Of a stretch of DNA of 64,000 nt, positions 11,690-20,343 are shown piece by piece. A program made the translations under genes and the position numbers. Each line of letters opens with the position of its first letter. Position 1 is the stretch's first letter. Source of the DNA: Sphingobium sp. B2D3C. GTDB lineage: Bacteria > Pseudomonadota > Alphaproteobacteria > Sphingomonadales > Sphingomonadaceae. Location: NCBI RefSeq assembly GCF_025961835.1, contig NZ_JAOQOK010000001.1, positions 1,488,001-1,552,000 on the forward strand. The letters are read 5' to 3'. The notes below the pieces were generated by a model. It ran no database searches. It was given only the letters and a program-made list of their open reading frames with translations, and was not told where the DNA came from.

Positions 11690-12300
11690 GCGGCGCGGGA
11701 GCTTCCCACGCGCGGTTCTTCCCCGCGCAGCAGGCGCGCGATGTTCAACCGATGCCGCCACAGCACCACGAGCGCCATGCCGGCGATGGGCGCCGCCAGA
11801 TCGGGCCGGCCAATCAGCAACGCTGCCACCGGCGCGCTGATGGCCGCGCTCATGCCGCCCACCGAACTGATCCGAAACAGGGCAAGCGCGGCCAGCCAGA
11901 CCGCCGCAAAGACCAGTCCGGCGATCCAGGACAGTGCAAGACATACGCCCAGCATCGTCGCCACGCCCTTGCCGCCGCGAAACCGCAGCCAGACCGGATA
12001 ACAATGCCCCCCAAAGGCCATGACGCCGCCAATAGTGGCGCCGCTGAGGGCCATATCACCGACCGGCATCAGCCATGCGCCGACCATCGCCGCCACGGCA
12101 CCTTTCGCGCCATCCAGCAGGAGCGTCGCAGCCGCGAGGCCTTTGCGTCCGGTGCGCAGCACATTGGTCGCGCCGATATTACCGGAGCCGATCGCGCGCA
12201 GGTCCCCTGCCCCAGCCAGCCGCGTAAGGATGATGCCGAAGGGGATGGACCCCAGAAGATAGCCGACAAGCGCGACAAGGGCCGGCAACTGCCATTGCAT
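11686..12300 (-). CDS. plsY: Glycerol-3-phosphate acyltransferase PlsY
   Basis: 204-residue membrane enzyme that acylates glycerol-3-phosphate using acyl-phosphate, the first step of phospholipid synthesis. Typical motifs are present: GYLLGSIPFGIILTRL (motif 1), GSGNIGATNVLRTG (motif 2) and GHCYPVWLRFRGGKGVAT (motif 3), among several hydrophobic helices. The ATG at 12300 has AGGAG about 10 nt upstream; the frame runs longer upstream but without a ribosome site. It is the first gene of the plsY-dprA pair, a common bacterial neighbourhood. Confidence 0.94.
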   Translation of the reverse strand: MQWQLPALVALVGYLLGSIPFGIILTRLAGAGDLRAIGSGNIGATNVLRTGRKGLAAATLLLDGAKGAVAAMVGAWLMPVGDMALSGATIGGVMAFGGHCYPVWLRFRGGKGVATMLGVCLALSWIAGLVFAAVWLAALALFRISSVGGMSAAISAPVAALLIGRPDLAAPIAGMALVVLWRHRLNIARLLRGEEPRVGSSRAA

Positions 12301-12453
12301 GGGAATTCTGCTCCTGTTTCGCTGGTGACCTTTGCGCAGCGGCGGGCGATCTTGCAAGCGGGGATCGCGTGCGAGCGCCCGGCGGATGGCGCGGACAGGC
12401 CCATCGCATGACTTTAATTTGCAACATTTCTGTCATCGATCCATCACAGGATC

Positions 12454-13203
12454 ATGGCAGCGCAACCCGAGATGAAGACAATCGCGGTGTTCAGCCTCAA
12501 GGGAGGCGTCGGCAAATCCACCTTTGCCGTTAATCTGGCATGGGCCTCGGCAAGCCTCTCTGCGCGGCGAACATTGCTGTGGGATCTCGACCCGCAGGGC
12601 GCAGCGACCTGGCTCCTGGCCGCGCAAACAGAAACGCGCGACGCCGCCCGCGCGGTCTTTGCGCGGCAGCTGGAACCGGAAGACATCTGCCAGCCCACCG
12701 CCATCCCCGGCCTCGATCTCTTGGCCGCAGACATGTCCCTTCACGGTCTGGAGCGGCTGCTCTTCGATCTGGGTAAAAAGCGCCGGTTGGCGAAACTGCT
12801 CGCCGGGCTTGCACAACGTTACGACCGCGTCATCCTGGATTGCCCGCCCGGGCTCACCGAGACAGCCGAGCAGGTGCTGCGGGGCGCAGATCTTGTCGTG
12901 GCGCCGGTGATCCCCTCACCGCTCGCGCGCAAATCGCTCGATGATCTGGCCGGCATCCTGATCCGGCGCGGCGGATGGCATCCCCCGATCCTGCCGGTGT
13001 TCTCTATGGTGGACCGGCGGCGCAAGCTCCATGCCGAGGCGCTCGGAGCCCATCCCGACTGGCCAATCGTCAGCTATTCCAGCCTTGTCGAGCAGATGGG
13101 CGCCCGGCGCGCGCCATTGGCCACCTTTGCAGCTCAGAGCCAGCCGGCCGAGCAATTCGCTACGATCTGGCAAGCCATCGAGCGCCGTCTCGCCAAAGGG
13201 TGA
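12454..13203 (+). CDS. ParA/MinD-family ATPase (orphan)
   Basis: 249-residue deviant Walker-type ATPase. The Walker A box is SLKGGVGKST at about residues 14-23 with the signature lysine. The Walker A' region is LLWDLDPQGAATWLL and the Walker B region is YDRVILDCPPGL. No ParB-like partner, parS-like site or flagellar/cellulose gene lies nearby, so a chromosome- or plasmid-partition role is not supported; such orphans often position other protein complexes. The ATG at 12454 has an AGG only 3 nt away; an internal ATG at 12472 just before the P-loop is an alternative. It is divergent from plsY and convergent with the GGDEF/EAL gene. Confidence 0.82.
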   Translation: MAAQPEMKTIAVFSLKGGVGKSTFAVNLAWASASLSARRTLLWDLDPQGAATWLLAAQTETRDAARAVFARQLEPEDICQPTAIPGLDLLAADMSLHGLERLLFDLGKKRRLAKLLAGLAQRYDRVILDCPPGLTETAEQVLRGADLVVAPVIPSPLARKSLDDLAGILIRRGGWHPPILPVFSMVDRRRKLHAEALGAHPDWPIVSYSSLVEQMGARRAPLATFAAQSQPAEQFATIWQAIERRLAKG

Positions 13204-13213
13204 GGCGAAGGGA

Positions 13214-15577
13214 TCAGGCGACCTGCGTCGCTGAGCGGCCGAACAGGCCGATGCTCTCGTCTCGCGACATGGGCCGGCCGAAATAATAGCCCTGGATCTT
13301 CGAGCATCCCAGCGCCCGGATGATGTCATATTCCCCTTCGGTCTCCACGCCCTCGGCGGTGGTCTCCAACCCAAGGCTGGTGGCCATCGCCACCACCGCG
13401 TTGATGATGGCGAGGCTCTCACGCTGGCCGCGAGCGGCGCCGTGAATGAAGCTTTGATCGACCTTGATGGTGTCGAACCGTGCGCGGGAAAGGTAGCCGA
13501 GCGACGAGTAGCCGGTCCCGAAATCGTCCAGCGAAAGCCGGATGCCCATTTTCGCCAACCGATCGAGCGCCTGGGACGCGCCCGTCTCCTCCTGCATGAA
13601 CACGCTCTCGGTCACCTCCAGCTCCAACCGGCTAGCGGGAAGTCCGGACTGCGCCAGAGCTGCGCTGATCTGCGGGACGATCTCGGGATCGCACAGCTGC
13701 TGGGCCGACACATTGACCGAGAGGCTCACCGCGTCAGGCCAGTGACAGGCGGTCTTGCATGCCGTCTCCAGCACCCAAGCGCCAAGGCGGGAGATCAGCC
13801 TTGTATCCTCGGCGATAGGAATGAAGCGGCTGGGCGGAATCGGCCCAAGCTGGGGGTGCGTCCACCGGCACAATGCCTCGAAGCCGATGACATGGCGGGA
13901 GCGCGCATTGACGATGGGCTGGTAGACCAGATGGAATTCACCGGCCTCGATCGCATTGCGCAACGCCAGTTCGAGATTGCGGCGCTCCTCTGCATCGGCG
14001 TGCATCGATGCCGTAAAGCGCAGATGCTTGCCCCGCCCTGCCTCCTTGGCGCGATACATGGCCAGATCCGCACTGCGCATCAGCATGTCCGCATCCGTGC
14101 CGTCCTGCGGTGCCATGGCCGAGCCGATGCTGGCGCCGATGAACAGCGTCTGCCCATCGAGCACATAGGGTCTGGACACGACCTCGATGATCGCGCTCGC
14201 CAGCCGGTCGACATAGATGGGATCGGCCACCTCGCGCACGACTACGGCAAACTCATCGCCGCCGAGCCGACCGCAGACTTCGTTGAGCGAGCAGACGCCG
14301 CGCAAACGTTCGGCAACTTGAGCCAGAAGCTGGTCGCCGACATGGTGACCCAACGTATCGTTCACCGACTTGAACCGATCGAGATCGATCATCATGAAGG
14401 CGCACCGCGTCTGCCACGTCTGCGTGTCTTCGACGGATTTGGCCAGTTCCTCGCCCAGATTGAGGCGGTTGGGAAGATTGGTGAGCGTATCCAGCCGGGC
14501 GAGTTGCGAAATGCGCTCGTTCGTCTCCTTCTGCACCGTGATATCAGAGCCGACGCCGCGAAATCCCAGGAAATTGCCGGCCTCATCCAGCCGGGGAGAT
14601 GCGGACAATGACCACCAGCGACGCGCACCGTCGACCGTGCCGGACAGGCACAGGTCGGAAAAGGACACCCGGTCCTTGAGCTTCTCCGCCAGCACATGAA
14701 GGGCCGGGTCGAAATCCCCGTTCGTCCAGGTCGATCCTGCCAGCACTTGGAGGATGGATTGCCCGTCCACCTCCTCCACCGTCTTGCCGAGCATCCGCGC
14801 AAAGGCCGGGGAAACCCCGGTCAGGCGACGGGCGGTGTCGGTCTGCCACAGCACATCGGCCCCGTCGCGATCATGCTCGCGCAGCAGGAGACTGACAACC
14901 TCGCGCTTTTCGGCCAGCGCCTTGCTGGTCGAGACCTGCACGCCGAACTGGTGCGCCTGCCAGAGGCTTGTCGCCAAAGCGAGCAGAGCATAGATCGCCA
15001 CGACACCCGCCAGAAAGGGATCGGCATGTCGCAGCATCATCCAGACGGTGCCCGCGCCGATCGACAGGATGAAGCCACTGGCGGACAATGCGGTGGACTG
15101 GAAAGAAATGGCCACCGAAGCCATCAGGCAGCAGGCGATGGTCCAAAATGTGACCACTTCTTCCGGCCTGGCTTCGCCGGTGAAGAGCACCATTGCGGCG
15201 ACCCATATGGCGCCCTGCAGCCAGCAGATCGCGCCATGTCGCAACAATGCGGCCCGCGTCGCATCGGCATAATCCGACGCCACATTGACCCGGCGCAACC
15301 GCAGCAACTGCGCTTGTGAAATACCGAGCACCAACATCCAGACAACGAACATCCAGATATTGATATGGTTGTAAAACCGCGCGCCCACGAGCATGGCCGA
15401 GATGGCCGTGATCGTAGTGAAGAGCCCCAGCATCCGGTCTGCGGAGCGCAACTGGCTCCCGCATACAAGGCGCCCCTGCGCCCCGGGAAGCGGGCGGAAT
15501 CCGCACAACAAGCCGAGCGAAACGACTTCCGTGGCGGGCGCTGCGCGCTGGTCTGGGACGGTTGAACGCTTGGTCAC
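13214..15577 (-). CDS. Membrane-bound GGDEF/EAL diguanylate cyclase-phosphodiesterase with PAS domain
   Basis: Cyclic-di-GMP enzyme of about 787 aa. The N-terminal third has roughly six or seven hydrophobic helices (a membrane sensor). A PAS/PAC region follows (GFRGVGSDITVQK at its end), then GGDEF (LTNLPNRL ... GRLGGDEFAVVV) and EAL (GFEALCRW, SVNVSAQQL, LEVTESVF, LDDFGTGYSSLGYL, IKVDQSF). Both active-site sets appear intact. The product-inhibition RxxD site expected upstream of GGDEF reads SLNE, so feedback by c-di-GMP is probably lost. Start uncertain: a GTG at 15577 and a TTG at 15607 are both in frame and neither has a good ribosome site. Confidence 0.9.
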   Translation of the reverse strand: MTKRSTVPDQRAAPATEVVSLGLLCGFRPLPGAQGRLVCGSQLRSADRMLGLFTTITAISAMLVGARFYNHINIWMFVVWMLVLGISQAQLLRLRRVNVASDYADATRAALLRHGAICWLQGAIWVAAMVLFTGEARPEEVVTFWTIACCLMASVAISFQSTALSASGFILSIGAGTVWMMLRHADPFLAGVVAIYALLALATSLWQAHQFGVQVSTSKALAEKREVVSLLLREHDRDGADVLWQTDTARRLTGVSPAFARMLGKTVEEVDGQSILQVLAGSTWTNGDFDPALHVLAEKLKDRVSFSDLCLSGTVDGARRWWSLSASPRLDEAGNFLGFRGVGSDITVQKETNERISQLARLDTLTNLPNRLNLGEELAKSVEDTQTWQTRCAFMMIDLDRFKSVNDTLGHHVGDQLLAQVAERLRGVCSLNEVCGRLGGDEFAVVVREVADPIYVDRLASAIIEVVSRPYVLDGQTLFIGASIGSAMAPQDGTDADMLMRSADLAMYRAKEAGRGKHLRFTASMHADAEERRNLELALRNAIEAGEFHLVYQPIVNARSRHVIGFEALCRWTHPQLGPIPPSRFIPIAEDTRLISRLGAWVLETACKTACHWPDAVSLSVNVSAQQLCDPEIVPQISAALAQSGLPASRLELEVTESVFMQEETGASQALDRLAKMGIRLSLDDFGTGYSSLGYLSRARFDTIKVDQSFIHGAARGQRESLAIINAVVAMATSLGLETTAEGVETEGEYDIIRALGCSKIQGYYFGRPMSRDESIGLFGRSATQVA

Positions 15578-15654
15578 GGCGCGGTCGTATCGCGCGCAGG
15601 TTATCAACCCGTAAGCAAGCGCTCGCAGTCTTTTACCGCGTCAACCGCCCCCGA

Positions 15655-17373
15655 TCAGGCTGCGATGTCATAGGGCACGATTTCCCCGGTCAGATACAGG
15701 GTCCGCGCCTTCGAGCGGCTGAGTTTGCCCGAGCTGGTGCGCGGCAGCGAGCGCGGCGGCACCAGTTCCACCACGCAGTTCATACCGGTGATCGAACGGA
15801 CGCGCTCGCGAATCTCTTCCCGCAGCCGTGCGCGCTCGACATTGTCGGATACGCGGCAATGCACCAGGACGGCGGGCGCTTCCTCGCCTCCAGCGGTGGT
15901 GATGGCGAAGGCGGCAATGTCTCCCTGCTTAAAGCCCGGAAGCTGCTCTACCGCCCACTCGATATCCTGCGGCCAGTGATTCTTGCCGTTGATGATGATC
16001 ATGTCCTTGGCGCGGCCGACGATGTACAGATAGCCATCCGAGAGATAGCCCATGTCGCCGGTGTCCAGCCAGCCATCGGCCATGCAGGCATCGGTCGATT
16101 CCTGATCGCGGAAATAGCCGACCATGAGCGAGGGACCGGTCGTCCACACCTTGCCGATGGTCCGCTCGGCCAGCGGGCCGCCGAATTCGTCGCGGATTTC
16201 GACAGTCATGCCCATCACGGGCTTGCCGCAATTGACGATCGCGCGGAAGCGCTGCGGGCGATCCTCCACGGCATGACCGCCGGACAGTTCGGTTTCCTCG
16301 ACCAGCTCCACCATGATGCCTTCACCCGGCGGCATGATGGTCACGGCCAGCGTCGCTTCAGCCAGGCCATAGCTCGGCAGGAAGGCCTTGGGCGAGAAGC
16401 CGGCTTCCGCAAAAGCATCAACGAACTGCTGCATCACATCCGGGCGGATCATGTCCGCGCCATTGCCAGCCAGCCGCCAGCGCGACAGGTCGAAGCGTTC
16501 CGAGGCCCGGGTCTGGCTCGACATGCGGCGCGAACAGATATCGTAGCCGAAGGTGGGTGAATAGCTGATCGCGGTGCCCTGATGGCGCGAGATCATGTCC
16601 AGCCACGCCAGCGGACGGCGCGCGAAATCCTCGGTCTTGAGGTAATCGGTGGAAACCTGATTGGCGACGACCGACAGGAAGCAGCCGACCAGACCCATGT
16701 CATGATACCAGGGCAGCCAACTGATGCAGCGGTCGCTATCGATCAGCTCCATGCCGTGGCTATGCGCCGCGAGATTGCTGAGCAGTGCCTTGTGCGTCAC
16801 CGCCACGCCATGCGGAAACCGCGTCGATCCGCTGGAATACTGCAAATAGCAGATGTCATCCGCGCTCGCCTGCGGCAGCACACAAGGCTTCACCGGGGCC
16901 GCAAGGAAGTCATCGAAGCTGAGCGGCTCCACACCCTTGCGGCGCGCGGCCTCACCGGCCATTTCGCTCAGTTCGGCGGGGAAGAGCAGCATGATCGGGT
17001 CACAGCTGTCGAGCTGGACGCAAAGCTGGTCGATATAGCTTTCCTTACCGCCAAAGCTGGTCGGCAAGGGCAGCGGCACGGGCCAGGCACCGGCATAGAC
17101 GATGCCGAAGAACAATTGGGCGAACTCCGGGCCGGTCTCGGCGATCAGGGCGATCCGCTGCTGGGGCTGAACACCCCGCGCGATCAACCGATAGGCGCAG
17201 GCCAGTGCATCGCCGCGCATTTCCGAAAAGGGATAAGGACGCGCAAGATTGCCGCGCGCATCGTGAAAGTTAACTCCACGAACACCTTGGGCCGCATAAT
17301 CGAGCGCGGCGCCCAAAGTATCGAAATCGGCAAAGCGCCGCTCAAGCCGATCTTCCGTCGGTGTTGGCTGCAT
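15655..17373 (-). CDS. Fatty acyl-AMP ligase / acyl-CoA synthetase family protein
   Basis: 572-residue adenylate-forming enzyme. The P-loop-like motif is YLQYSSGSTRFPHGVAVTH; further family motifs are SWLPWYHDMGLVG, SYGLAEATLAVT, DGWLDTGDMGYL and the C-terminal lysine context RTSSGKLSRSK. The whole most resembles fatty acyl-AMP ligases (FAAL), which hand acyl groups to acyl carrier proteins, rather than medium-chain acyl-CoA synthetases. No acyl carrier protein or polyketide gene is adjacent. A role in making the long-chain precursors of sphingomonad sphingolipids is possible but is inference. Start: ATG 17373 or GTG 17376, both behind AGAAGGG. Confidence 0.85.
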   Translation of the reverse strand: MQPTPTEDRLERRFADFDTLGAALDYAAQGVRGVNFHDARGNLARPYPFSEMRGDALACAYRLIARGVQPQQRIALIAETGPEFAQLFFGIVYAGAWPVPLPLPTSFGGKESYIDQLCVQLDSCDPIMLLFPAELSEMAGEAARRKGVEPLSFDDFLAAPVKPCVLPQASADDICYLQYSSGSTRFPHGVAVTHKALLSNLAAHSHGMELIDSDRCISWLPWYHDMGLVGCFLSVVANQVSTDYLKTEDFARRPLAWLDMISRHQGTAISYSPTFGYDICSRRMSSQTRASERFDLSRWRLAGNGADMIRPDVMQQFVDAFAEAGFSPKAFLPSYGLAEATLAVTIMPPGEGIMVELVEETELSGGHAVEDRPQRFRAIVNCGKPVMGMTVEIRDEFGGPLAERTIGKVWTTGPSLMVGYFRDQESTDACMADGWLDTGDMGYLSDGYLYIVGRAKDMIIINGKNHWPQDIEWAVEQLPGFKQGDIAAFAITTAGGEEAPAVLVHCRVSDNVERARLREEIRERVRSITGMNCVVELVPPRSLPRTSSGKLSRSKARTLYLTGEIVPYDIAA

Positions 17374-17550
17374 CACAAATGACCCTTCTTTTTCCGCCAG
17401 AAATCATCCCCTTAGCTCAGGGCACGGCGGCAGTTCTCTTGCGTCTACGCCTGGCTGGCTTGCGCTTGTCTGAACCGAAAAGCCGCATTCTATGCCCGGC
17501 CCTACCTCGTTCTTGCGCGAGTTAGGCGCGTTTACTTTAAGACAGGGAGT

Positions 17551-18123
17551 GTGGCACAAAAATGGCGTATGACGCCGCGCCCGCAAAAATCGCCGCCAAA
17601 ACCGCTTGTCGAAGCGAGCCTTGAGGCGCTGGCTCTCCACTATGTCGGGCGCTTTGCGACCAGCCGGGGCAAGCTCACGGCCTATCTCGCGCGCAAGCTG
17701 CGCGAGCGTGGCTGGGCTGGCGATGCCCCGCCCCCGACCGAGCGGATCACGCAGAAGCTGGTCGATCTCGGCTATGTGGACGACCGGGCTTATGCCGAGA
17801 TGAAATCAGGGGCGATGCAGCGGCGGGGCCTCGGGCAACGCCGCATCGCGCAAACGCTGAGGCAGGACGGGATCGACGAGACAACATCCGAGCAGGCCGC
17901 GCCCGATGCTGCCGCCCAATGGGATGCGGCCGAACGACTGGCCCGCCGCAAGCGAATCGGGCCCTTCGCCGCCGAGCCGGCCGACCGGCCGCTGCGGGAA
18001 AAACAGATCGCGACCTTTTTACGGGCCGGCCACAGCATGCAGACCGCCCGCAACTGGATCGAAAGCGCACCGGGCGAGTTGCCCGAGCGACCGGAGACCC
18101 TGTCAGCAGAGGATTGGGAATGA
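17551..18123 (+). CDS. recX: RecX-family regulatory protein
   Basis: 190-residue helical protein of the RecX family, which limits RecA filament growth. It shows repeated three-helix modules: LHYVGRFATSRGKLTAYLARKL, then VDLGYVDDRAYAEM, then RGLGQRRIAQTLRQDGI, with a final EKQIATFLRAGHSMQTARNWI. The first codon is GTG at 17551 with AGGGAG almost touching it; an ATG at 17569 is possible. The stop overlaps the next ATG by 4 nt (ATGA), so it forms a coupled pair with the DUF192 gene. No recA is in the window. I saw no LexA-like box in front. Confidence 0.82.
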   Translation: MAQKWRMTPRPQKSPPKPLVEASLEALALHYVGRFATSRGKLTAYLARKLRERGWAGDAPPPTERITQKLVDLGYVDDRAYAEMKSGAMQRRGLGQRRIAQTLRQDGIDETTSEQAAPDAAAQWDAAERLARRKRIGPFAAEPADRPLREKQIATFLRAGHSMQTARNWIESAPGELPERPETLSAEDWE

Positions 18124-18704
18124 CGAAGAGGTGGCGGATCGGGCGTAGCCTGGACATCGGCGCGCTGGCGGCAGCGCTCGTGCTTTCCGCCTGCCATGCG
18201 GCGCCGGAGGACAGCGCTAACACCTCAGCGGTTGCCAATAGCGCGGCCCTGCCCGCTGGCAGCACCGAAGTTCGCATTCGCACGTCCAGCGGCCAGACCC
18301 ATCGCTTCGTCGCGGAAATGGCGGTGGACAAGGACGCGCAGCAGCACGGCCTGATGGGCCGCGAGACGCTGGCCGCCGATGCCGGCATGATCTTTCCGTT
18401 CGCCTATCCTAACATGGCATCCTTCTGGATGAAGGACACGCGCGTGCCGTTGGACCTGTTATTCATCCGCACCGACGGTACGATTGCCGACATCCTGCAG
18501 GGCGAGCCGAACAGCCTGCGCCCGCTCGCGGCCAATGAGCCGGTGACGGCGGTGCTGGAAATCCGGCAGGGACGTGCAGAGGCGCTCGGCATCGCCAAGG
18601 GTGACCGGATCGAATGGGGCGATTGTACCACGGATGCAGGCGCCGGTGCCGGTCGCGCGCCCGTGTGGCGAGCGGATCGCTTCTGCCCCTCGTCGCAGCG
18701 CTGA
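18120..18704 (+). CDS. DUF192 lipoprotein
   Basis: 194-residue protein with a lipoprotein signal: hydrophobic helix then LSACHA, predicting lipidation of Cys26 or so. The mature part carries a DUF192 domain (FVAEMAVDKDAQQHGLMGRE ... FPFAYPNMASFWMKDTRVPLDLLFI), a small beta-barrel found across bacteria with no settled biochemical role. Translation is coupled to recX by an ATGA overlap. The C-terminal 30 residues are family-atypical and Ala/Gly-rich. Confidence 0.85.
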   Translation: MTKRWRIGRSLDIGALAAALVLSACHAAPEDSANTSAVANSAALPAGSTEVRIRTSSGQTHRFVAEMAVDKDAQQHGLMGRETLAADAGMIFPFAYPNMASFWMKDTRVPLDLLFIRTDGTIADILQGEPNSLRPLAANEPVTAVLEIRQGRAEALGIAKGDRIEWGDCTTDAGAGAGRAPVWRADRFCPSSQR

Positions 18705-18726
18705 GCCGTCTTCATTCGATTCCACG

Positions 18727-18756
18727 TTGCCAATCCCCCGTGAGTGCGGCTAAGCG
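18727..18756 (+). promoter_or_regulatory. Candidate promoter of the NDUFA12-type gene
   Basis: TTGCCA at 18727-18732, an 18-bp spacer and TAAGCG at 18751-18756. Only 8 nt separate the -10 hexamer from the ATG at 18765, and no Shine-Dalgarno is present, so the transcript may begin at or next to the start codon. Confidence 0.35.
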
Positions 18757-18764
18757 CTCTGGCC

Positions 18765-19160
18765 ATGGGACTGCTCGGCAAGATCTTCACCTGGTGGGAC
18801 GGCGCCACCATCGGCACCTCGCTGTTCACTTCGCGCAAAGGCACGAAAGTGGGCGAGGACCATCAGGGCAATGTCTATTATGAAGGCGGCACGGACCCGA
18901 ATGGCCTCACGCGCCGCTGGGTGATCTATAAGGGCGCCAATGATGCCAGCCGCGTGCCTGCAGAATGGCATGGCTGGCTGCATCACAGCATCGACGGCAC
19001 GCCTGAGAGCCATTTGCCGCCGCCCCGCATCTGGGAAACCGAATTCACGCCCAACCAGACCGGCACGCCGCAGGCCCATCTGCCTTCCGGCGCCATCGCT
19101 GCCGGCGGTCGCCGCCAGATGGCGACGGGCGATTACGAAGCCTGGACGCCGAATACGTGA
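18765..19160 (+). CDS. NADH:ubiquinone oxidoreductase accessory subunit NDUFA12-like (B17.2)
   Basis: 131-residue homologue of the mitochondrial complex I accessory subunit NDUFA12, present in alphaproteobacterial complex I. Conserved parts: GTKVGEDHQGNVYYEG, RRWVIYKGANDASRVPAEWHGWLHH and the DYEAWTP end. It is peripheral on the membrane arm/Q-module side. The start is the ATG at 18765 (MGLLGKIFTWWDG); a GTG at 18744 extends the frame but adds residues not typical of the family. It overlaps the next gene by 4 nt (GTGA), matching the conserved alphaproteobacterial pair NDUFA12-DUF2155. Confidence 0.92.
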   Translation: MGLLGKIFTWWDGATIGTSLFTSRKGTKVGEDHQGNVYYEGGTDPNGLTRRWVIYKGANDASRVPAEWHGWLHHSIDGTPESHLPPPRIWETEFTPNQTGTPQAHLPSGAIAAGGRRQMATGDYEAWTPNT

Positions 19161-19792
19161 CGATTCTCCGGTCCGCGCGGCCGGGCCGATGGTTGCTCGC
19201 GCTCGGCATCATTGGACCGCTGACGGCCTGCGGAGACCCCGAGGCTGCCCGCAATGTCGCGGTTGTGCCGGAAGAGCGCACGCAGGACGAGCGCCCCGTG
19301 AAGGTCGAGACCGGCTTGCCCGGAACGCCGATGGCAGAGCGCGTCGCGGAGATCGGCCTGCTCAACAAGCGCAACGGGATCACCCAGAAATTCACGATGA
19401 AGCCGGGCGTGGCGTTGCGCTCGGGCAATGCCATCATCCGCCTGCGCGCCTGCGAAACCACCGCGCCGTGGGAAATGGACAAGGAAACCGGCGCATTCGT
19501 GCAGCTCGACGTGCTCGAAAGCCGCGACAACAAATGGCACCGCACCTTCTCCGGCTGGCTGTTCAAGGAACGGCCTGACCGTAATGTAGTGCTGCACCCG
19601 ATCTACGACGTCTGGGTGATCAGCTGCGCGATGAGCTGGCCGGAGACCGGGCCAGACACGGTGCGCGTGGCGGATCGCAGCGCACGGTCGGCCGGCGCAT
19701 CCGGCAACGAATCGAGCGCATCGAACGCGGCAGAAGCACCCGCAACGCCATCCGCCCCGGCCGAAAGCGCTGCGCCTAGCAATCCCGAATAG
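19157..19792 (+). CDS. DUF2155 lipoprotein
   Basis: 211-residue protein with a lipoprotein-like signal (ALGIIGPLTACGD; predicted lipid on Cys). The DUF2155 domain holds the motifs LNKRNGITQKFTMKPG, RLRACETTAPWE, FSGWLFKERP and HPIYDVWVISC. The function of the family is unknown. The last 60 residues are Ala/Ser/Pro/Glu-rich and lie antisense to the 3' end of aat. The start is GTG, sharing GTGA with the NDUFA12 stop. Confidence 0.86.
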   Translation: MTILRSARPGRWLLALGIIGPLTACGDPEAARNVAVVPEERTQDERPVKVETGLPGTPMAERVAEIGLLNKRNGITQKFTMKPGVALRSGNAIIRLRACETTAPWEMDKETGAFVQLDVLESRDNKWHRTFSGWLFKERPDRNVVLHPIYDVWVISCAMSWPETGPDTVRVADRSARSAGASGNESSASNAAEAPATPSAPAESAAPSNPE

Positions 19793-20343
19793 GCCTGCGC
19801 GTCAATCTCCACCGCGCCCAGGGAGGCAAGATGCGGGGTCATGAACTGACAATCGAGCAGCGTAAACCCGCCGACCCGCAGCCGGGCGACCAGCCAGGCT
19901 ATCGCCACCTTTGAGGCATCGCGCCGCCGACTGAACATGCTCTCGCCAAAGAAGGCCCGCCCCAGCGCCAGACCATAGAGCCCGCCGACGAGATGGCGCT
20001 CGCCATCCTCGTGGCTCCACACTTCCACGCTGTGCGCCAGCTTGCCGTGGTGCAAGCGCACAAAGGCTTCCTCAATGTCCCGATTGATCCACGTCGTCGG
20101 GCGATCGCTGGCGCTCTGCGCGCATAGTGCGATGACCTCCTCGAACGCGGTATCCGCCGTGACCTCGAACCGGTTGGCGCGTACGGTCTTGCGCAAGGAT
20201 TTGGAGAGGTGAAAGCCATCGAGCGGCAAGATCGCCCGCCGCTCAGGCTCCACCCAAAAGACCGAATTGGCGGCACGGTCGTCGGCCATGGGGAACAGCC
20301 CGACCGCATAAGCGCGCAACAGGATCGGTAAATCGATCGCCAT
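19603..20343 (-). CDS. aat: Leucyl/phenylalanyl-tRNA--protein transferase
   Basis: 246-residue N-end-rule enzyme that adds Leu or Phe to N-terminal Arg/Lys of target proteins. Visible motifs: LLRAYAVGLFPMAD, WVEPERRAILPLDGFHLSKS, YGLALGRAFFGESMFSRRRDASKVA and LLDCQFMTPHLASLGAVEI. The C-terminal ITQTS end is usual in related aat genes, so the reading frame really continues to 19603. The last 190 bp are antisense to the DUF2155 gene. In many alphaproteobacteria NDUFA12-DUF2155-aat are neighbours. Confidence 0.93.
   Translation of the reverse strand: MAIDLPILLRAYAVGLFPMADDRAANSVFWVEPERRAILPLDGFHLSKSLRKTVRANRFEVTADTAFEEVIALCAQSASDRPTTWINRDIEEAFVRLHHGKLAHSVEVWSHEDGERHLVGGLYGLALGRAFFGESMFSRRRDASKVAIAWLVARLRVGGFTLLDCQFMTPHLASLGAVEIDAQAYSGLLGAALSAGADGVAGASAAFDALDSLPDAPADRALRSATRTVSGPVSGQLIAQLITQTS

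Noticed and set aside
17377..17550. LexA box upstream of recX
   Set aside because: The nearest match (GTTCTTGCGCGAGTTA) lacks a second GTTC at the 7-nt spacing.
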